From: Magicicada septendecula
Taxonomy: Eukaryota > Arthropoda > Insecta > Hemiptera > Cicadidae
Length of the DNA stretch: 64,000 nucleotides
Direction: 5' to 3'
Assembly (NCBI GenBank): GCA_034769895.1
Contig: CM068368.1
Location: forward strand, 688,711,877-688,775,876
A program made the translations under genes and the position numbers. Below are positions 22,991 through 37,446 of the stretch, piece after piece. The notes beneath the pieces are model-generated. The model was not told the DNA's origin. It ran no database searches and saw only the letters and a program-made list of their open reading frames with translations. The first letter of the stretch is position 1. Each line of letters opens with the position of its first letter.

Positions 22991-24058
22991 ATACCCCCCC
23001 AATAAGAGGTTGAAGGCCGAAGCGTTCAAAATCTTATTGCCTAAACCCTAAGAGGATCAGTGAGGATATGGCGCCGCAACCCCCCTGAGCACTCTACTAA
23101 AATCATGGGTTCTTACCCCCCTAGTCCGGCGACTGTGGCACATTCAATTAAAAAAATCAACATACGGCCTTCCATCACTCCATATCCCACAACTGATTTG
23201 TTTCCTCTTAGCCGTACTGGTTCATTGACAAAGCACTGGCTCATTTTTTATTATAAAATATCTCTTAACCCTAGAAAATAGTATTAACAAAACAATATAG
23301 GATATATACAATACAGGAGTACATATAAGTTCCAGTCAAAATGACGCATTAATTATACAGAATTGCATTTACACAGAATTTCCTTCAGTTTTCAATTTTA
23401 AATGAATATTTTAATCATTATGTTTTTTTATCAATTATTTATTTTACCATTACAATCAAAATTCAGATCAAACTAGATTTAAAGTCATATTAAAAATTAT
23501 CTTTTCAATTTATTTAATTACCTTTCATTAAATTTAACTCATATTGTTTTAATTAACAATTTCAAAATTAATTACATTTTTCAAAATGATCCGACATAAA
23601 ATATTACCTACATTATTCAAAAATTTTACATTCCTTTCTTCACATATGGAATTTCTTTTTATTTCATAATAGGATTTTCCTACTGGCAATGATTCAGCAG
23701 ACTACAACACTTTTGTTATTGTCAACTCAGCTTCAACACCTCTGGCTGTAAACATTAGTCAAAACATACAACACACCTGTTTACATAAACGGTCGTCTGC
23801 CAGACTGGTGTTATAAACACTCCTTCAGTCTAAACATTCTGCTTACCTCACCTCTAACACCTGTACTGCACTTTTCAATTTTTTATAAATCTTTTAGTTA
23901 ACAATTGTAATAATATAATAATTTTTATACAATTAATTTCACTATAATATATTTACAAATCTTTATCATTATTATTTCAGTTTTATCACACTTCAATGTC
24001 CAAGGTTGCGAGGTCTGAACCGTAAAACAAAATATTTACAATTGTTCCTTTATGAAGT

Positions 24059-24457
24059 TCAGCCTCCATCGTCAAAAATTAGTCTGGTCTTTATGTAACA
24101 CTTTTCAATTTTATTGATACGCCACATATGGTTATTTTTTGTTTTATAACCACAAGAACTTATTTTTTCCATTGTACCAAAACAATAATCTATAGGGTTA
24201 CCCCCCAAAATTATCTTATCATAAATCAAGTTGACATCAGTATTATTTGTAAAGTCTCCGTCAGTGTTTTTTGTTATTACCATTGCATTATTATTACCAT
24301 ATTCTGCTACTATAGGTTCATTAACAGGCAAATATTTGTCATCAATATACACATTGTTTGTCACACAAGGTATGTTTTTAATTCTACCAGTTCTCTCACT
24401 ATTTAAACTCTGTATTAACTCTTCATAATCTCTCTTCCCATTAAATATTTCTACCAT
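24059..24457 (-). CDS. Orphan ORF, unit 7
   Basis: 132 residues, open, MVEIFN with GGNPI. Matches unit 9. Confidence 0.48.
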   Translation of the reverse strand: MVEIFNGKRDYEELIQSLNSERTGRIKNIPCVTNNVYIDDKYLPVNEPIVAEYGNNNAMVITKNTDGDFTNNTDVNLIYDKIILGGNPIDYCFGTMEKISSCGYKTKNNHMWRINKIEKCYIKTRLIFDDGG

Positions 24458-25319
24458 TCTCTCTCTCTCTCATAATCACTTTCATCACCACAACATTTCA
24501 TAATCTCACTCCATCCAGAGGGCAACACAACATTATTACAACATCTGGCTTTACCAGATACACAAAAATAATTTCTTTGACATTTAAAAGACCTTTTGTC
24601 TTCTACAAAAACTAACGAGGAACCTTTGTCCTCCAACACTACTGGTGAAACCTTTTCTTCACCTATCTCACAAGAAAAATTTGCCCTCTTTTCACCCTCT
24701 ACACTTAAACTGTCTTCACACTCTCTCTCATTCTCATCGGCATTTGCTAACAACACTTCATTACTAAACTCTACTTCAACAAAATCTTCCTTATCACTCT
24801 CAACATTAATCTCCTTGTTCTCTACTACCACGTTTTTACACATATCATTATAATTCTGATTTGTTTTACATTCAAAATTTCGATTACCTTTTGTATTTGT
24901 TTATCAATTTTTTCTGACACTTGTTCTTTAATAGTGTTGAAACATTCATCCATCTCATTTAGACGTTTATTCATACTGATTTCGAACTTAACATTTTGTG
25001 TATTCATTTCACATAAACGCTTATCAAATTTTTGGTCAATATTATTTATATCACCCTTTAACTCATGGAATTTGCTATTAATTGTATTAAATTTAACATC
25101 AGAATCACTCTTCTGTTCATTGAAAAGCAATTGCATCATTTTTATCATATCATTATCCTCAGATTGTTTATTTTTATTCATTACGGGTGGGGTTACCTGA
25201 ATCCCTGAGTCATCTATTTCATCTGACTTACTTGATTCTCTATTTTGAACTGGGATTGGGGTCGAATGGACCTCCAACCCACTCATGACCGTTGATTCGG
25301 TCAAACTATTATTTTCCAT
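24451..25319 (-). pseudogene. gag-like ORF, unit 7 (broken)
   Basis: Otherwise the same MMQ-type gag-like sequence; broken, about one break. Confidence 0.6.
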
Positions 25320-25484
25320 TTTTGTTTTATATTATTTTTACATATATAAATATGCCCGGTTTTGCTTTCACAGTCTACAATTTACAACCTCGCCCCACTC
25401 CCAAATAACCCGTTCTGCAGCTTAATTATGTCTGGCGAATATACGTTATAAACCCTATACTCGAGTCCCTGTTCGGGCGCCATT

Positions 25485-26604
25485 TGTAACTACTCACTTA
25501 ATTCCTATTAATAATTAATTCTTACCTTAGGGTTTTTCCCAGAGTCGTACAGACGAAACTGCTGCAGAAAGGATTATTCGAGATACAAGGGGTAAAGATC
25601 AAATACACAGTTTGTGCTAAAACAAATTGCCTCTGGTTTATTATGCAAAATAACTACTTCGTCTCTCTTTCATGACATTTAAAATTCTTATTTCTTTTCG
25701 ATAGATTTAATACTCGTTGAATGAGTAACAATTTGTAAAAATCAAACAAAGTAACAAAATGAATATTTCTTAATTAACTAGCTTATGACAACTATGGTAT
25801 ACCACAACTATTTATTTTTAGCAGTGAACCAATACGTGATGTAGCCACACACTCACACACATTAGTTCTTTGCCTTTGTCGTTCTATTTAAACCCCACTT
25901 TGAGATCTCTGAGGTACATTTAAGATTTACAATTTATTTATGTTGAATTATACTCTGGAGAAAAAGGTAAAATGATATTGGTTAAAACTCAGTTAATACT
26001 TAACGTCTGAAGAACTCCGCTGTTTTACACTTCTGCTGTGAATGCACTGGTTTTTTTTTTCTTTGGTTAACACACCATAAATTAGTTTTGACACTGTTTA
26101 CCCGCGGGTACTGTTATTGATTATTTCGTATTTGGTTGATGCGCCACTATTATTTTAATCCACTTTAGAATAACATTTCTTTTTATTTTGTCGGCCGACA
26201 TAAATTTTCGAACACTTAGCTCGTTTAGGTTGACCGCGCGGCCATGAGTTGCAACTGGAACTCGGCCGCACGTTTTACTGTTTGTACAACTTTTAACACT
26301 GTTAATGCGTTGAAAGATAGGCCTACTCTTAATTACGGCCTATCTTGCACCCGAGGCCACCGTTTGAATTTAAATCACCAACTTTACTGTCTGATGCTGC
26401 TTACTACTGTTCACTCTCTGATGACAAACTGCATACTGTGATTCACAAAAAGCCTGCTGCTGGGCCGGTTACGCAATACGTCTGGGCATTTGTTTAGGCT
26501 AACTGTATGTAGGTTGTACTGGGGCTCCTCACAGGTGAAAGTTAACAATTTATTAATTACTGAATTAAAATTTAAACTGGATCACACACTTCTGTACCGT
26601 TACA
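25485..26604 (-). repeat. LTR of unit 8 (B-type)
   Basis: 1,120 bp, B-type. It starts 7,227 bp after the unit 6 LTR, one higher-order period. Confidence 0.92.
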
Positions 26605-27670
26605 ATACCCCCCCAATAAGAGGTTGAAGGCCGAAGCGTTCAAACTCTTATTGCCTAAACCCTAAGAGGATCAGTGAGGATATGGCGCCGCAACCCCCCT
26701 GAGCACTCTACTAAAATCATGGGTTCTTACCCCCCTAGTCCGGCGACTGTGGCACATTCAATTAAAAAATCAACATACGGCCTTCCATCACTCCATATCC
26801 CACAACTGATTTGTTTCCTCTTAGCCGTACTGGTTCATTGACAAAGCACTGGCTCATTTTTATTATAAAATATCTCTTAACCCTAGAAAATAGTATTAAC
26901 AAAACAATATAGGATATATACAATACAGGAGTACATATAAGTTCCAGTCAAAATGACGCATTAATTATACAGAATTGCATTTACACAGAATTTCCTTCAG
27001 TTTTCAATTTTAAATGAATATTTTAATCATTATGTTTTTTTATCAATTATTTATTTTACCATTACAATCAAAATTCAGATCAAACTAGATTTAAAGTCAT
27101 ATTAAAAATTATCTTTTCAATTTATTTAATTACCTTTCATTAAATTTAACTCATATTGTTTTAATTAACAATTTCAAAATTAATTACATTTTTCAAAATG
27201 ATCCGACATAAAATATTACCTACATTATTCAAAAATTTTACATTCCTTTCTTCACATATGGAATTTCTTTTTATTTCATAATAGGATTTTCCTACTGGCA
27301 ATGATTCAGCAGACTACAACACTTTTGTTATTGTCAACTCAGCTTCAACACCTCTGGCTGTAAACATTAGTCAAAACATACAACACACCTGTTTACATAA
27401 ACGGTCGTCTGCCAGACTGGTGTTATAAACACTCCTTCAGTCTAAACATTCTGCTTACCTCACCTCTAACACCTGTACTGCACTTTTCAATTTTTTATAA
27501 ATCTTTTAGTTAACAATTGTAATAATATAATAATTTTTATACAATTAATTTCACTATAATATATTTACAAATCTTTATCATTATTATTTCAGTTTTATCA
27601 CACTTCAATGTCCAAGGTTGCGAGGTCTGAACCGTAAAACAAAATATTTACAATTGTTCCTTTATGAAGT

Positions 27671-28069
27671 TCAGCCTCCATCGTCAAAAATTAGTCTGGT
27701 CTTTATGTAACACTTTTCAATTTTATTGATACGCCACATATGGTTATTTTTTGTTTTATAACCACAAGAACTTATTTTTTCCATTGTACCAAAACAATAA
27801 TCTACAGGGTTACCCCCCAAAATTATCTTATCATAAATCAAGTTGACATCAGTATTATTTGTAAAGTCTCCGTCAGTGTTTTTTGTTATTACCATTGCAT
27901 TATTATTACCATATTCTGCTACTATAGGTTCATTAACAGGCAAATATTTGTCATCAATATACACATTGTTTGTCACACAAGGTATGTTTTTAATTCTACC
28001 AGTTCTCTCACTATTTAAACTCTGTATTAACTCTTCATAATCTCTCTTCCCATTAAATATTTCTACCAT
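27671..28069 (-). CDS. Orphan ORF, unit 8
   Basis: 132 residues, open, identical to unit 6 (MVEIFN, GGNPV). Confidence 0.48.
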   Translation of the reverse strand: MVEIFNGKRDYEELIQSLNSERTGRIKNIPCVTNNVYIDDKYLPVNEPIVAEYGNNNAMVITKNTDGDFTNNTDVNLIYDKIILGGNPVDYCFGTMEKISSCGYKTKNNHMWRINKIEKCYIKTRLIFDDGG

Positions 28070-28932
28070 TCTCTCTCTCTCTCATAATCACTTTCATCAC
28101 CACAACATTTCATAATCTCACTCCATCCAGAGGGCAACACAACATTATTACAACATCTGGCTTACCAGATACACAAAAATAATTTCTTTGACATTTAAAA
28201 GACCTTTTGTCTTCTACAAAAACTAACGAGGAACCTTTGTCCTCCAACACTACTGGTGAAACCTTTTCTTCACCTATCTCACAAGAAAAATTTGCCCTCT
28301 TTTCACCCTCTACACTTAAAACTGTCTTCACACTCTCTCTCATTCTCATCGGCATTTGCTAACAACACTTCATTACTAAACTCTACTTCAACAAAATCTT
28401 CCTTATCACTCTCAACATTAATCTCCTTGTTCTCTACTACCACGTTTTTACACATATCATTATAATTCTGATTTGTTTTACATTCAAAATTTTCGATTAC
28501 CTTTTGTATTTGTTTATCAATTTTTTCTGACACTTGTTCTTTAATAGTGTTGAAACATTCATCCATCTCATTTAGACGTTTATTCATACTGATTTCGAAC
28601 TTAACATTTTGTGTATTCATTTCACATAAACGCTTATCAAATTTTTGGTCAATATTATTTATATCACCCTTTAACTCATGGAATTTGCTATTAATTGTAT
28701 TAAATTTAACATCAGAATCACTCTTCTGTTCATTGAAAAGCAATTTCATCATTTTTATCATATCATTATCCTCAGATTGTTTATTTTTATTCATTACGGG
28801 TGGGGTTACCTGAATCCCTGAGTCATCTATTTCATCTGACTTACTTGATTCTCTATTTTGAACTGGGATTGGGGTCGAATGGACCTCCAACCCACTCATG
28901 ACCGTTGATTCGGTCAAACTATTATTTTCCAT
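28063..28932 (-). pseudogene. gag-like ORF, unit 8 (broken)
   Basis: MMK-type gag-like sequence; broken, about two breaks. Confidence 0.6.
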
Positions 28933-29097
28933 TTTTGTTTTATATTATTTTTACATATATAAATATGCCCGGTTTTGCTTTCACAGTCTACAATTTACAA
29001 CCTCGCCCCACTCCCAAATAACCCGTTCTGCAGCTTAATTATGTCTGGCGAATATACGTTATAAACCCTATACTCGAGTCCCTGTTCGGGCGCCATT

Positions 29098-30217
29098 TGT
29101 AACTACTCACTTAATTCCTATTAATAATTAATTCTTACCTTAAGGTTTTTCCCAGAGTCGTACAGACGAAACTGCTGCAGAAAGGATTATTCGAGATACA
29201 AGGGGTAAAGATCAAATACACAGTTTGTGCTAAAACAAATTGCCTCTGGTATATTATGCAAAATAACTACTTCGTCTCTCTTTCATGACATTTAAAATTC
29301 TTATTTCTTTTCGTTAGATTAAATACTCGTTGAATGAGTAACAATTTGTAAAAATCAAACAAAGTAACAAAATGAATATTTCTTAATTAACTAGCTTATG
29401 ACAACTATGGTATACCACAACTATTTATTTTTAGCAATGAACCAATACGTGATGTAGCCACACACTCACACACATTAGTTCTTTGACTTTGTCGTTCTAT
29501 TTAAACCCCACTTTGAGATCTCTGAGGTACATTTAAGATTTACAATTTATTTATGTTGAATTATACTCTGGAGAAAAAGGTAAAATGATATTGGTTAAAA
29601 CTCAGTTAATACTTAACGTCTGAAGAACTCCGCTGTTTTGCACTTCTGCTGTGAATGCACTGGTTTTTTTTTTCTTTGGTTAACACACCATAAATTAGTT
29701 TTGACACTGTTTACCCGCGGGTACTGTTATTGATTATTTCGTATTAGGTTGATGCGCCACTATTATTTTAATCCACTTTAGAATAACATTTCTTTTTATT
29801 TTGTCGGCCGACATAAATTTTCGAACACTTAGCTCGTTTAGGTTGACCGCGCGGCCATGAGTTGCAACTGGAACTCGGCCACACGTTTTACTGTTTGTAC
29901 AACTTTTAACACTGTTAATGCGTTGAAAGATAGGCCTACTCTTAATTACGGCCTATCTTGCACCCGAGGCCACCGTTTGAATTTAAATCACCAACTTTAC
30001 TGTCTGATGCTGCTTACTACTGTTCACTCTCTGATGACAAACTGCATACTGTGATTCACAAAAAGCCTGCTGCTGGGCCGGTTACGCAATACGTCTGGGC
30101 ATTTGTTTAGGCTAACTGTATGTAGGTTGTACTGGGGCTCCTCACAGGTGAAAGTTAACAATTTATTAATTACTGAATTAAAATTAAAACTGGATCACAC
30201 ACTTCTGTACCGTTACA
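29098..30217 (-). repeat. LTR of unit 9 (A-type)
   Basis: 1,120 bp, A-type with TTAAGG at the left end, and a private GGTATATTATG near 29248. Confidence 0.92.
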
Positions 30218-31285
30218 ATACCCCCCCAATAAGAGGTTGAAGGCCGAAGCGTTCAAAATCTTATTGCCTAAACCCTAAGAGGATCAGTGAGGATATGGCG
30301 CCGCAACCCCCCTGAGCACTCTACTAAAATCATGGGTTCTTACCCCCCTAGTCCGGCGACTGTGGCACATTCAATTAAAAAAATCAACATACGGCCTTCC
30401 ATCACTCCATATCCCACAACTGATTTGTTTCCTCTTAGCCGTACTGGTTCATTGACAAAGCACTGGCTCATTTTTTATTATAAAATATCTCTTAACCCTA
30501 GAAAATAGTATTAACAAAACAATATAGGATATATACAATACAGGAGTACATATAAGTTCCAGTCAAAATGACGCATTAATTATACAGAATTGCATTTACA
30601 CAGAATTTCCTTCAGTTTTCAATTTTAAATGAATATTTTAATCATTATGTTTTTTTATCAATTATTTATTTTACCATTACAATCAAAATTCAGATCAAAC
30701 TAGATTTAAAGTCATATTAAAAATTATCTTTTCAATTTATTTAATTACCTTTCATTAAATTTAACTCATATTGTTTTAATTAACAATTTCAAAATTAATT
30801 ACATTTTTCAAAATGATCCGACATAAAATATTACCTACATTATTCAAAAATTTTACATTCCTTTCTTCACATATGGAATTTCTTTTTATTTCATAATAGG
30901 ATTTTCCTACTGGCAATGATTCAGCAGACTACAACACTTTTGTTATTGTCAACTCAGCTTCAACACCTCTGGCTGTAAACATTAGTCAAAACATACAACA
31001 CACCTGTTTACATAAACGGTCGTCTGCCAGACTGGTGTTATAAACACTCCTTCAGTCTAAACATTCTGCTTACCTCACCTCTAACACCTGTACTGCACTT
31101 TTCAATTTTTTATAAATCTTTTAGTTAACAATTGTAATAATATAATAATTTTTATACAATTAATTTCACTATAATATATTTACAAATCTTTATCATTATT
31201 ATTTCAGTTTTATCACACTTCAATGTCCAAGGTTGCGAGGTCTGAACCGTAAAACAAAATATTTACAATTGTTCCTTTATGAAGT

Positions 31286-31684
31286 TCAGCCTCCATCGTC
31301 AAAAATTAGTCTGGTCTTTATGTAACACTTTTCAATTTTATTGATACGCCACATATGGTTATTTTTTGTTTTATAACCACAAGAACTTATTTTTTCCATT
31401 GTACCAAAACAATAATCTATAGGGTTACCCCCCAAAATTATCTTATCATAAATCAAGTTGACATCAGTATTATTTGTAAAGTCTCCGTCAGTGTTTTTTG
31501 TTATTACCATTGCATTATTATTACCATATTCTGCTACTATAGGTTCATTAACAGGCAAATATTTGTCATCAATATACACATTGTTTGTCACACAAGGTAT
31601 GTTTTTAATTCTACCAGTTCTCTCACTATTTAAACTCTGTATTAACTCTTCATAATCTCTCTTCCCATTAAATATTTCTACCAT
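31286..31684 (-). CDS. Orphan ORF, unit 9
   Basis: 132 residues, open, MVEIFN with GGNPI. Confidence 0.48.
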   Translation of the reverse strand: MVEIFNGKRDYEELIQSLNSERTGRIKNIPCVTNNVYIDDKYLPVNEPIVAEYGNNNAMVITKNTDGDFTNNTDVNLIYDKIILGGNPIDYCFGTMEKISSCGYKTKNNHMWRINKIEKCYIKTRLIFDDGG

Positions 31685-32547
31685 TCTCTCTCTCTCTCAT
31701 AATCACTTTCATCACCACAACATTTCATAATCTCACTCCATCCAGAGGGCAACACAACATTATTACAACATCTGGCTTTACCAGATACACAAAAATAATT
31801 TCTTTGACATTTAAAAGACCTTTTGTCTTCTACAAAAACTAACGAGGAACCTTTGTCCTCCAACACTACTGGTGAAACCTTTTCTTCACCTATCTCACAA
31901 GAAAAATTTGCCCTCTTTTCACCCTCTACACTTAAACTGTCTTCACACTCTCTCTCATTCTCATCGGCATTTGCTAACAACACTTCATTACTAAACTCTA
32001 CTTCAACAAAATCTTCCTTATCACTCTCAACATTAATCTCCTTGTTCTCTACTACCACGTTTTTACACATATCATTATAATTCTGATTTGTTTTACATTC
32101 AAAATTTTCGATTACCTTTTGTATTTGTTTATCAATTTTTTCTGACACTTGTTCTTTAATAGTGTTGAAACATTCATCCATCTCATTTAGACGTTTATTC
32201 ATACTGATTTCGAACTTAACATTTTGTGTATTCATTTCACATAAACGCTTATCAAATTTTTGGTAAATATTATTTATATCACCCTTTAACTCATGGAATT
32301 TGCTATTAATTGTATTAAATTTAACATCAGAATCACTCTTCTGTTCATTGAAAAGCAATTGCATCATTTTTATCATATCATTATCCTCAGATTGTTTATT
32401 TTTATTCATTACGGGTGGGGTTACCTGAATCCCTGACTCATCTATTTCATCTGACTTACTTGATTCTCTATTTTGAACTGGGATTGGGGTCGAATGGACC
32501 TCCAACCCACTCATGACCGTTGATTCGGTCAAACTATTATTTTCCAT
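31678..32547 (-). CDS. gag-like ORF, unit 9
   Basis: 289 residues, open, MMQ, with two private residues (DEIDESG and NNIYQKF). Confidence 0.58.
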   Translation of the reverse strand: MENNSLTESTVMSGLEVHSTPIPVQNRESSKSDEIDESGIQVTPPVMNKNKQSEDNDMIKMMQLLFNEQKSDSDVKFNTINSKFHELKGDINNIYQKFDKRLCEMNTQNVKFEISMNKRLNEMDECFNTIKEQVSEKIDKQIQKVIENFECKTNQNYNDMCKNVVVENKEINVESDKEDFVEVEFSNEVLLANADENERECEDSLSVEGEKRANFSCEIGEEKVSPVVLEDKGSSLVFVEDKRSFKCQRNYFCVSGKARCCNNVVLPSGWSEIMKCCGDESDYEREREW

Positions 32548-32712
32548 TTTTGTTTTATATTATTTTTACATATATAAATATGCCCGGTTTTGCTTTCACA
32601 GTCTACAATTTACAACCTCGCCCCACTCCCAAATAACCCGTTCTGCAGCTTAATTATGTCTGGCGAATATACGTTATAAACCCTATACTCGAGTCCCTGT
32701 TCGGGCGCCATT

Positions 32713-33833
32713 TGTAACTACTCACTTAATTCCTATTAATAATTAATTCTTACCTTAGGGTTTTTCCCAGAGTCGTACAGACGAAACTGCTGCAGAAAGG
32801 ATTATTCGAGATACAAGGGGTAAAGATCAAATACACAGTTTGTGCTAAAACAAATTGCCTCTGGTTTATTATGCAAAATAACTACTTCGTCTCTCTTTCA
32901 TGACATTTAAAATTCTTATTTCTTTTCGATAGATTTAATACTCGTTGAATGAGTAACAATTTGTAAAAATCAAACAAAGTAACAAAATGAATATTTCTTA
33001 ATTAACTAGCTTATGACAACTATGGTATACCACAACTATTTATTTTTAGCAGTGAACCAATACGTGATGTAGCCACACACTCACACACATTAGTTCTTTG
33101 CCTTTGTCGTTCTATTTAAACCCCACTTTGAGATCTCTGAGGTACATTTAAGATTTACAATTTATTTATGTTGAATTATACTATGGAGAAAAAGGTAAAA
33201 TGATATTGGTTAAAACTCAGTTAATACTTAACGTCTGAAGAACTCCGCTGTTTTACACTTCTGCTGTGAATGCACTGGTTTTTTTTTTTCTTTGGTTAAC
33301 ACACCATAAATTAGTTTTGACACTGTTTACCCGCGGGTACTGTTATTGATTATTTCGTATTTGGTTGATGCGCCACTATTATTTTAATCCACTTTAGAAT
33401 AACATTTCTTTTTATTTTGTCGGCCGACATAAATTTTCGAACACTTAGCTCGTTTAGGTTGACCGCGCGGCCATGAGTTGCAACTGGAACTCGGCCGCAC
33501 GTTTTACTGTTTGTACAACTTTTAACACTGTTAATGCGTTGAAAGATAGGCCTACTCTTAATTACGGCCTATCTTGCACCCGAGGCCACCGTTTGAATTT
33601 AAATCACCAACTTTACTGTCTGATGCTGCTTACTACTGTTCACTCTCTGATGACAAACTGCATACTGTGATTCACAAAAAGCCTGCTGCTGGGCCGGTTA
33701 CGCAATACGTCTGGGCATTTGTTTAGGCTAACTGTATGTAGGTTGTACTGGGGCTCCTCACAGGTGAAAGTTAACAATTTATTAATTACTGAATTAAAAT
33801 TTAAACTGGATCACACACTTCTGTACCGTTACA
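32713..33833 (-). repeat. LTR of unit 10 (B-type)
   Basis: 1,121 bp, B-type, 7,228 bp after the unit 8 LTR. Confidence 0.92.
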
Positions 33834-34899
33834 ATACCCCCCCAATAAGAGGTTGAAGGCCGAAGCGTTCAAACTCTTATTGCCTAAACCCTAAGAGGAT
33901 CAGTGAGGATATGGCGCCGCAACCCCCCTGAGCACTCTACTAAAATCATGGGTTCTTACCCCCCTAGTCCGGCGACTGTGGCACATTCAATTAAAAAATC
34001 AACATACGGCCTTCCATCACTCCATATCCCACAACTGATTTGTTTCCTCTTAGCCGTACTGGTTCATTGACAAAGCACTGGCTCATTTTTATTATAAAAT
34101 ATCTCTTAACCCTAGAAAATAGTATTAACAAAACAATATAGGATATATACAATACAGGAGTACATATAAGTTCCAGTCAAAATGACGCATTAATTATACA
34201 GAATTGCATTTACACAGAATTTCCTTCAGTTTTCAATTTTAAATGAATATTTTAATCATTATGTTTTTTTATCAATTATTTATTTTACCATTACAATCAA
34301 AATTCAGATCAAACTAGATTTAAAGTCATATTAAAAATTATCTTTTCAATTTATTTAATTACCTTTCATTAAATTTAACTCATATTGTTTTAATTAACAA
34401 TTTCAAAATTAATTACATTTTTCAAAATGATCCGACATAAAATATTACCTACATTATTCAAAAATTTTACATTCCTTTCTTCACATATGGAATTTCTTTT
34501 TATTTCATAATAGGATTTTCCTACTGGCAATGATTCAGCAGACTACAACACTTTTGTTATTGTCAACTCAGCTTCAACACCTCTGGCTGTAAACATTAGT
34601 CAAAACATACAACACACCTGTTTACATAAACGGTCGTCTGCCAGACTGGTGTTATAAACACTCCTTCAGTCTAAACATTCTGCTTACCTCACCTCTAACA
34701 CCTGTACTGCACTTTTCAATTTTTTATAAATCTTTTAGTTAACAATTGTAATAATATAATAATTTTTATACAATTAATTTCACTATAATATATTTACAAA
34801 TCTTTATCATTATTATTTCAGTTTTATCACACTTCAATGTCCAAGGTTGCGAGGTCTGAACCGTAAAACAAAATATTTACAATTGTTCCTTTATGAAGT

Positions 34900-35298
34900 T
34901 CAGCCTCCATCGTCAAAAATTAGTCTGGTCTTTATGTAACACTTTTCAATTTTATTGATACGCCACATATGGTTATTTTTTGTTTTATAACCACAAGAAC
35001 TTATTTTTTCCATTGTACCAAAACAATAATCTATAGGGTTACCCCCCAAAATTATCTTATCATAAATCAAGTTGACATCAGTATTATTTGTAAAGTCTCC
35101 GTCAGTGTTTTTTGTTATTACCATTGCATTATTATTACCATATTCTGCTACTATAGGTTCATTAACAGGCAAATATTTGTCATCAATATACACATTGTTT
35201 GTCACACAAGGTATGTTTTTAATTCTACCAGTTCTCTCACTATTTAAACTCTGTATTAACTCTTCATAATCTCTCTTCCCATTAAATATTTCTACCAT
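34900..35298 (-). CDS. Orphan ORF, unit 10
   Basis: 132 residues, open, MVEIFN with GGNPI rather than the GGNPV of units 6 and 8. Confidence 0.48.
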   Translation of the reverse strand: MVEIFNGKRDYEELIQSLNSERTGRIKNIPCVTNNVYIDDKYLPVNEPIVAEYGNNNAMVITKNTDGDFTNNTDVNLIYDKIILGGNPIDYCFGTMEKISSCGYKTKNNHMWRINKIEKCYIKTRLIFDDGG

Positions 35299-36161
35299 TC
35301 TCTCTCTCTCTCATAATCACTTTCATCACCACAACATTTCATAATCTCACTCCATCCAGAGGGCAACACAACATTATTACAACATCTGGCTTTACCAGAT
35401 ACACAAAAATAATTTCTTTGACATTTAAAAGACCTTTTGTCTTCTACAAAAACTAACGAGGAACCTTTGTCCTCCAACACTACTGGTGAAACCTTTTCTT
35501 CACCTATCTCACAAGAAAAATTTGCCCTCTTTTCACCCTCTACACTTAAACTGTCTTCACACTCTCTCTCATTCTCATCGGCATTTGCTAACAACACTTC
35601 ATTACTAAACTCTACTTCAACAAAATCTTCCTTATCACTCTCAACATTAATCTCCTTGTTCTCTACTACCACGTTTTTACACATATCATTATAATTCTGA
35701 TTTGTTTTACATTCAAAATTTTCGATTACCTTTTGTATTTGTTTATCAATTTTTTCTGACACTTGTTCTTTAATAGTGTTGAAACATTCATCCATCTCAT
35801 TTAGACGTTTATTCATACTGATTTCGAACTTAACATTTTGTGTATTCATTTCACATAAACGCTTATCAAATTTTTGGTCAATATTATTTATATCACCCTT
35901 TAACTCATGGAATTTGCTATTAATTGTATTAAATTTAACATCAGAATCACTCTTCTGTTCATTGAAAAGCAATTTCATCATTTTTATCATATCATTATCC
36001 TCAGATTGTTTATTTTTATTCATTACGGGTGGGGTTACCTGAATCCCTGAGTCATCTATTTCATCTGACTTACTTGATTCTCTATTTTGAACTGGGATTG
36101 GGGTCGAATGGACCTCCAACCCACTCATGACCGTTGATTCGGTCAAACTATTATTTTCCAT
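35292..36161 (-). CDS. gag-like ORF, unit 10
   Basis: 289 residues, open, MMK. Confidence 0.58.
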   Translation of the reverse strand: MENNSLTESTVMSGLEVHSTPIPVQNRESSKSDEIDDSGIQVTPPVMNKNKQSEDNDMIKMMKLLFNEQKSDSDVKFNTINSKFHELKGDINNIDQKFDKRLCEMNTQNVKFEISMNKRLNEMDECFNTIKEQVSEKIDKQIQKVIENFECKTNQNYNDMCKNVVVENKEINVESDKEDFVEVEFSNEVLLANADENERECEDSLSVEGEKRANFSCEIGEEKVSPVVLEDKGSSLVFVEDKRSFKCQRNYFCVSGKARCCNNVVLPSGWSEIMKCCGDESDYEREREW

Positions 36162-36326
36162 TTTTGTTTTATATTATTTTTACATATATAAATATGCCCG
36201 GTTTTGCTTTCACAGTCTACAATTTACAACCTCGCCCCACTCCCAAATAACCCGTTCTGCAGCTTAATTATGTCTGGCGAATATACGTTATAAACCCTAT
36301 ACTCGAGTCCCTGTTCGGGCGCCATT

Positions 36327-37446
36327 TGTAACTACTCACTTAATTCCTATTAATAATTAATTCTTACCTTAAGGTTTTTCCCAGAGTCGTACAGACGAAA
36401 CTGCTGCAGAAAGGATTATTCGAGATACAAGGGGTAAAGATCAAATACACAGTTTGTGCTAAAACAAATTGCCTCTGGTTTATTATGCAAAATAACTACT
36501 TCGTCTCTCTTTCATGACATTTAAAATTCTTATTTCTTTTCGTTAGATTAAATACTCGTTGAATGAGTAACAATTTGTAAAAATCAAACAAAGTAACAAA
36601 ATGAATATTTCTTAATTAACTAGCTTATGACAACTATGGTATACCACAACTATTTATTTTTAGCAATGAACCAATACGTGATGTAGCCACACACTCACAC
36701 ACATTAGTTCTTTGACTTTGTCGTTCTATTTAAACCCCACTTTGAGATCTCTGAGGTACATTTAAGATTTACAATTTATTTATGTTGAATTATACTCTGG
36801 AGAAAAAGGTAAAATGATATTGGTTAAAACTCAGTTAATACTTAACGTCTGAAGAACTCCGCTGTTTTGCACTTCTGCTGTGAATGCACTGGTTTTTTTT
36901 TTCTTTGGTTAACACACCATAAATTAGTTTTGACACTGTTTACCCGCGGGTACTGTTATTGATTATTTCGTATTAGGTTGATGCGCCACTATTATTTTAA
37001 TCCACTTTAGAATAACATTTCTTTTTATTTTGTCGGCCGACATAAATTTTCGAACACTTAGCTCGTTTAGGTTGACCGCGCGGCCATGAGTTGCAACTGG
37101 AACTCGGCCACACGTTTTACTGTTTGTACAACTTTTAACACTGTTAATGCGTTGAAAGATAGGCCTACTCTTAATTACGGCCTATCTTGCACCCGAGGCC
37201 ACCGTTTGAATTTAAATCACCAACTTTACTGTCTGATGCTGCTTACTACTGTTCACTCTCTGATGACAAACTGCATACTGTGATTCACAAAAAGCCTGCT
37301 GCTGGGCCGGTTACGCAATACGTCTGGGCATTTGTTTAGGCTAACTGTATGTAGGTTGTACTGGGGCTCCTCACAGGTGAAAGTTAACAATTTATTAATT
37401 ACTGAATTAAAATTAAAACTGGATCACACACTTCTGTACCGTTACA
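36327..37446 (-). repeat. LTR of unit 11 (A-type)
   Basis: 1,120 bp, A-type with TTAAGG. Last unit of the strict B/A alternation. Confidence 0.92.
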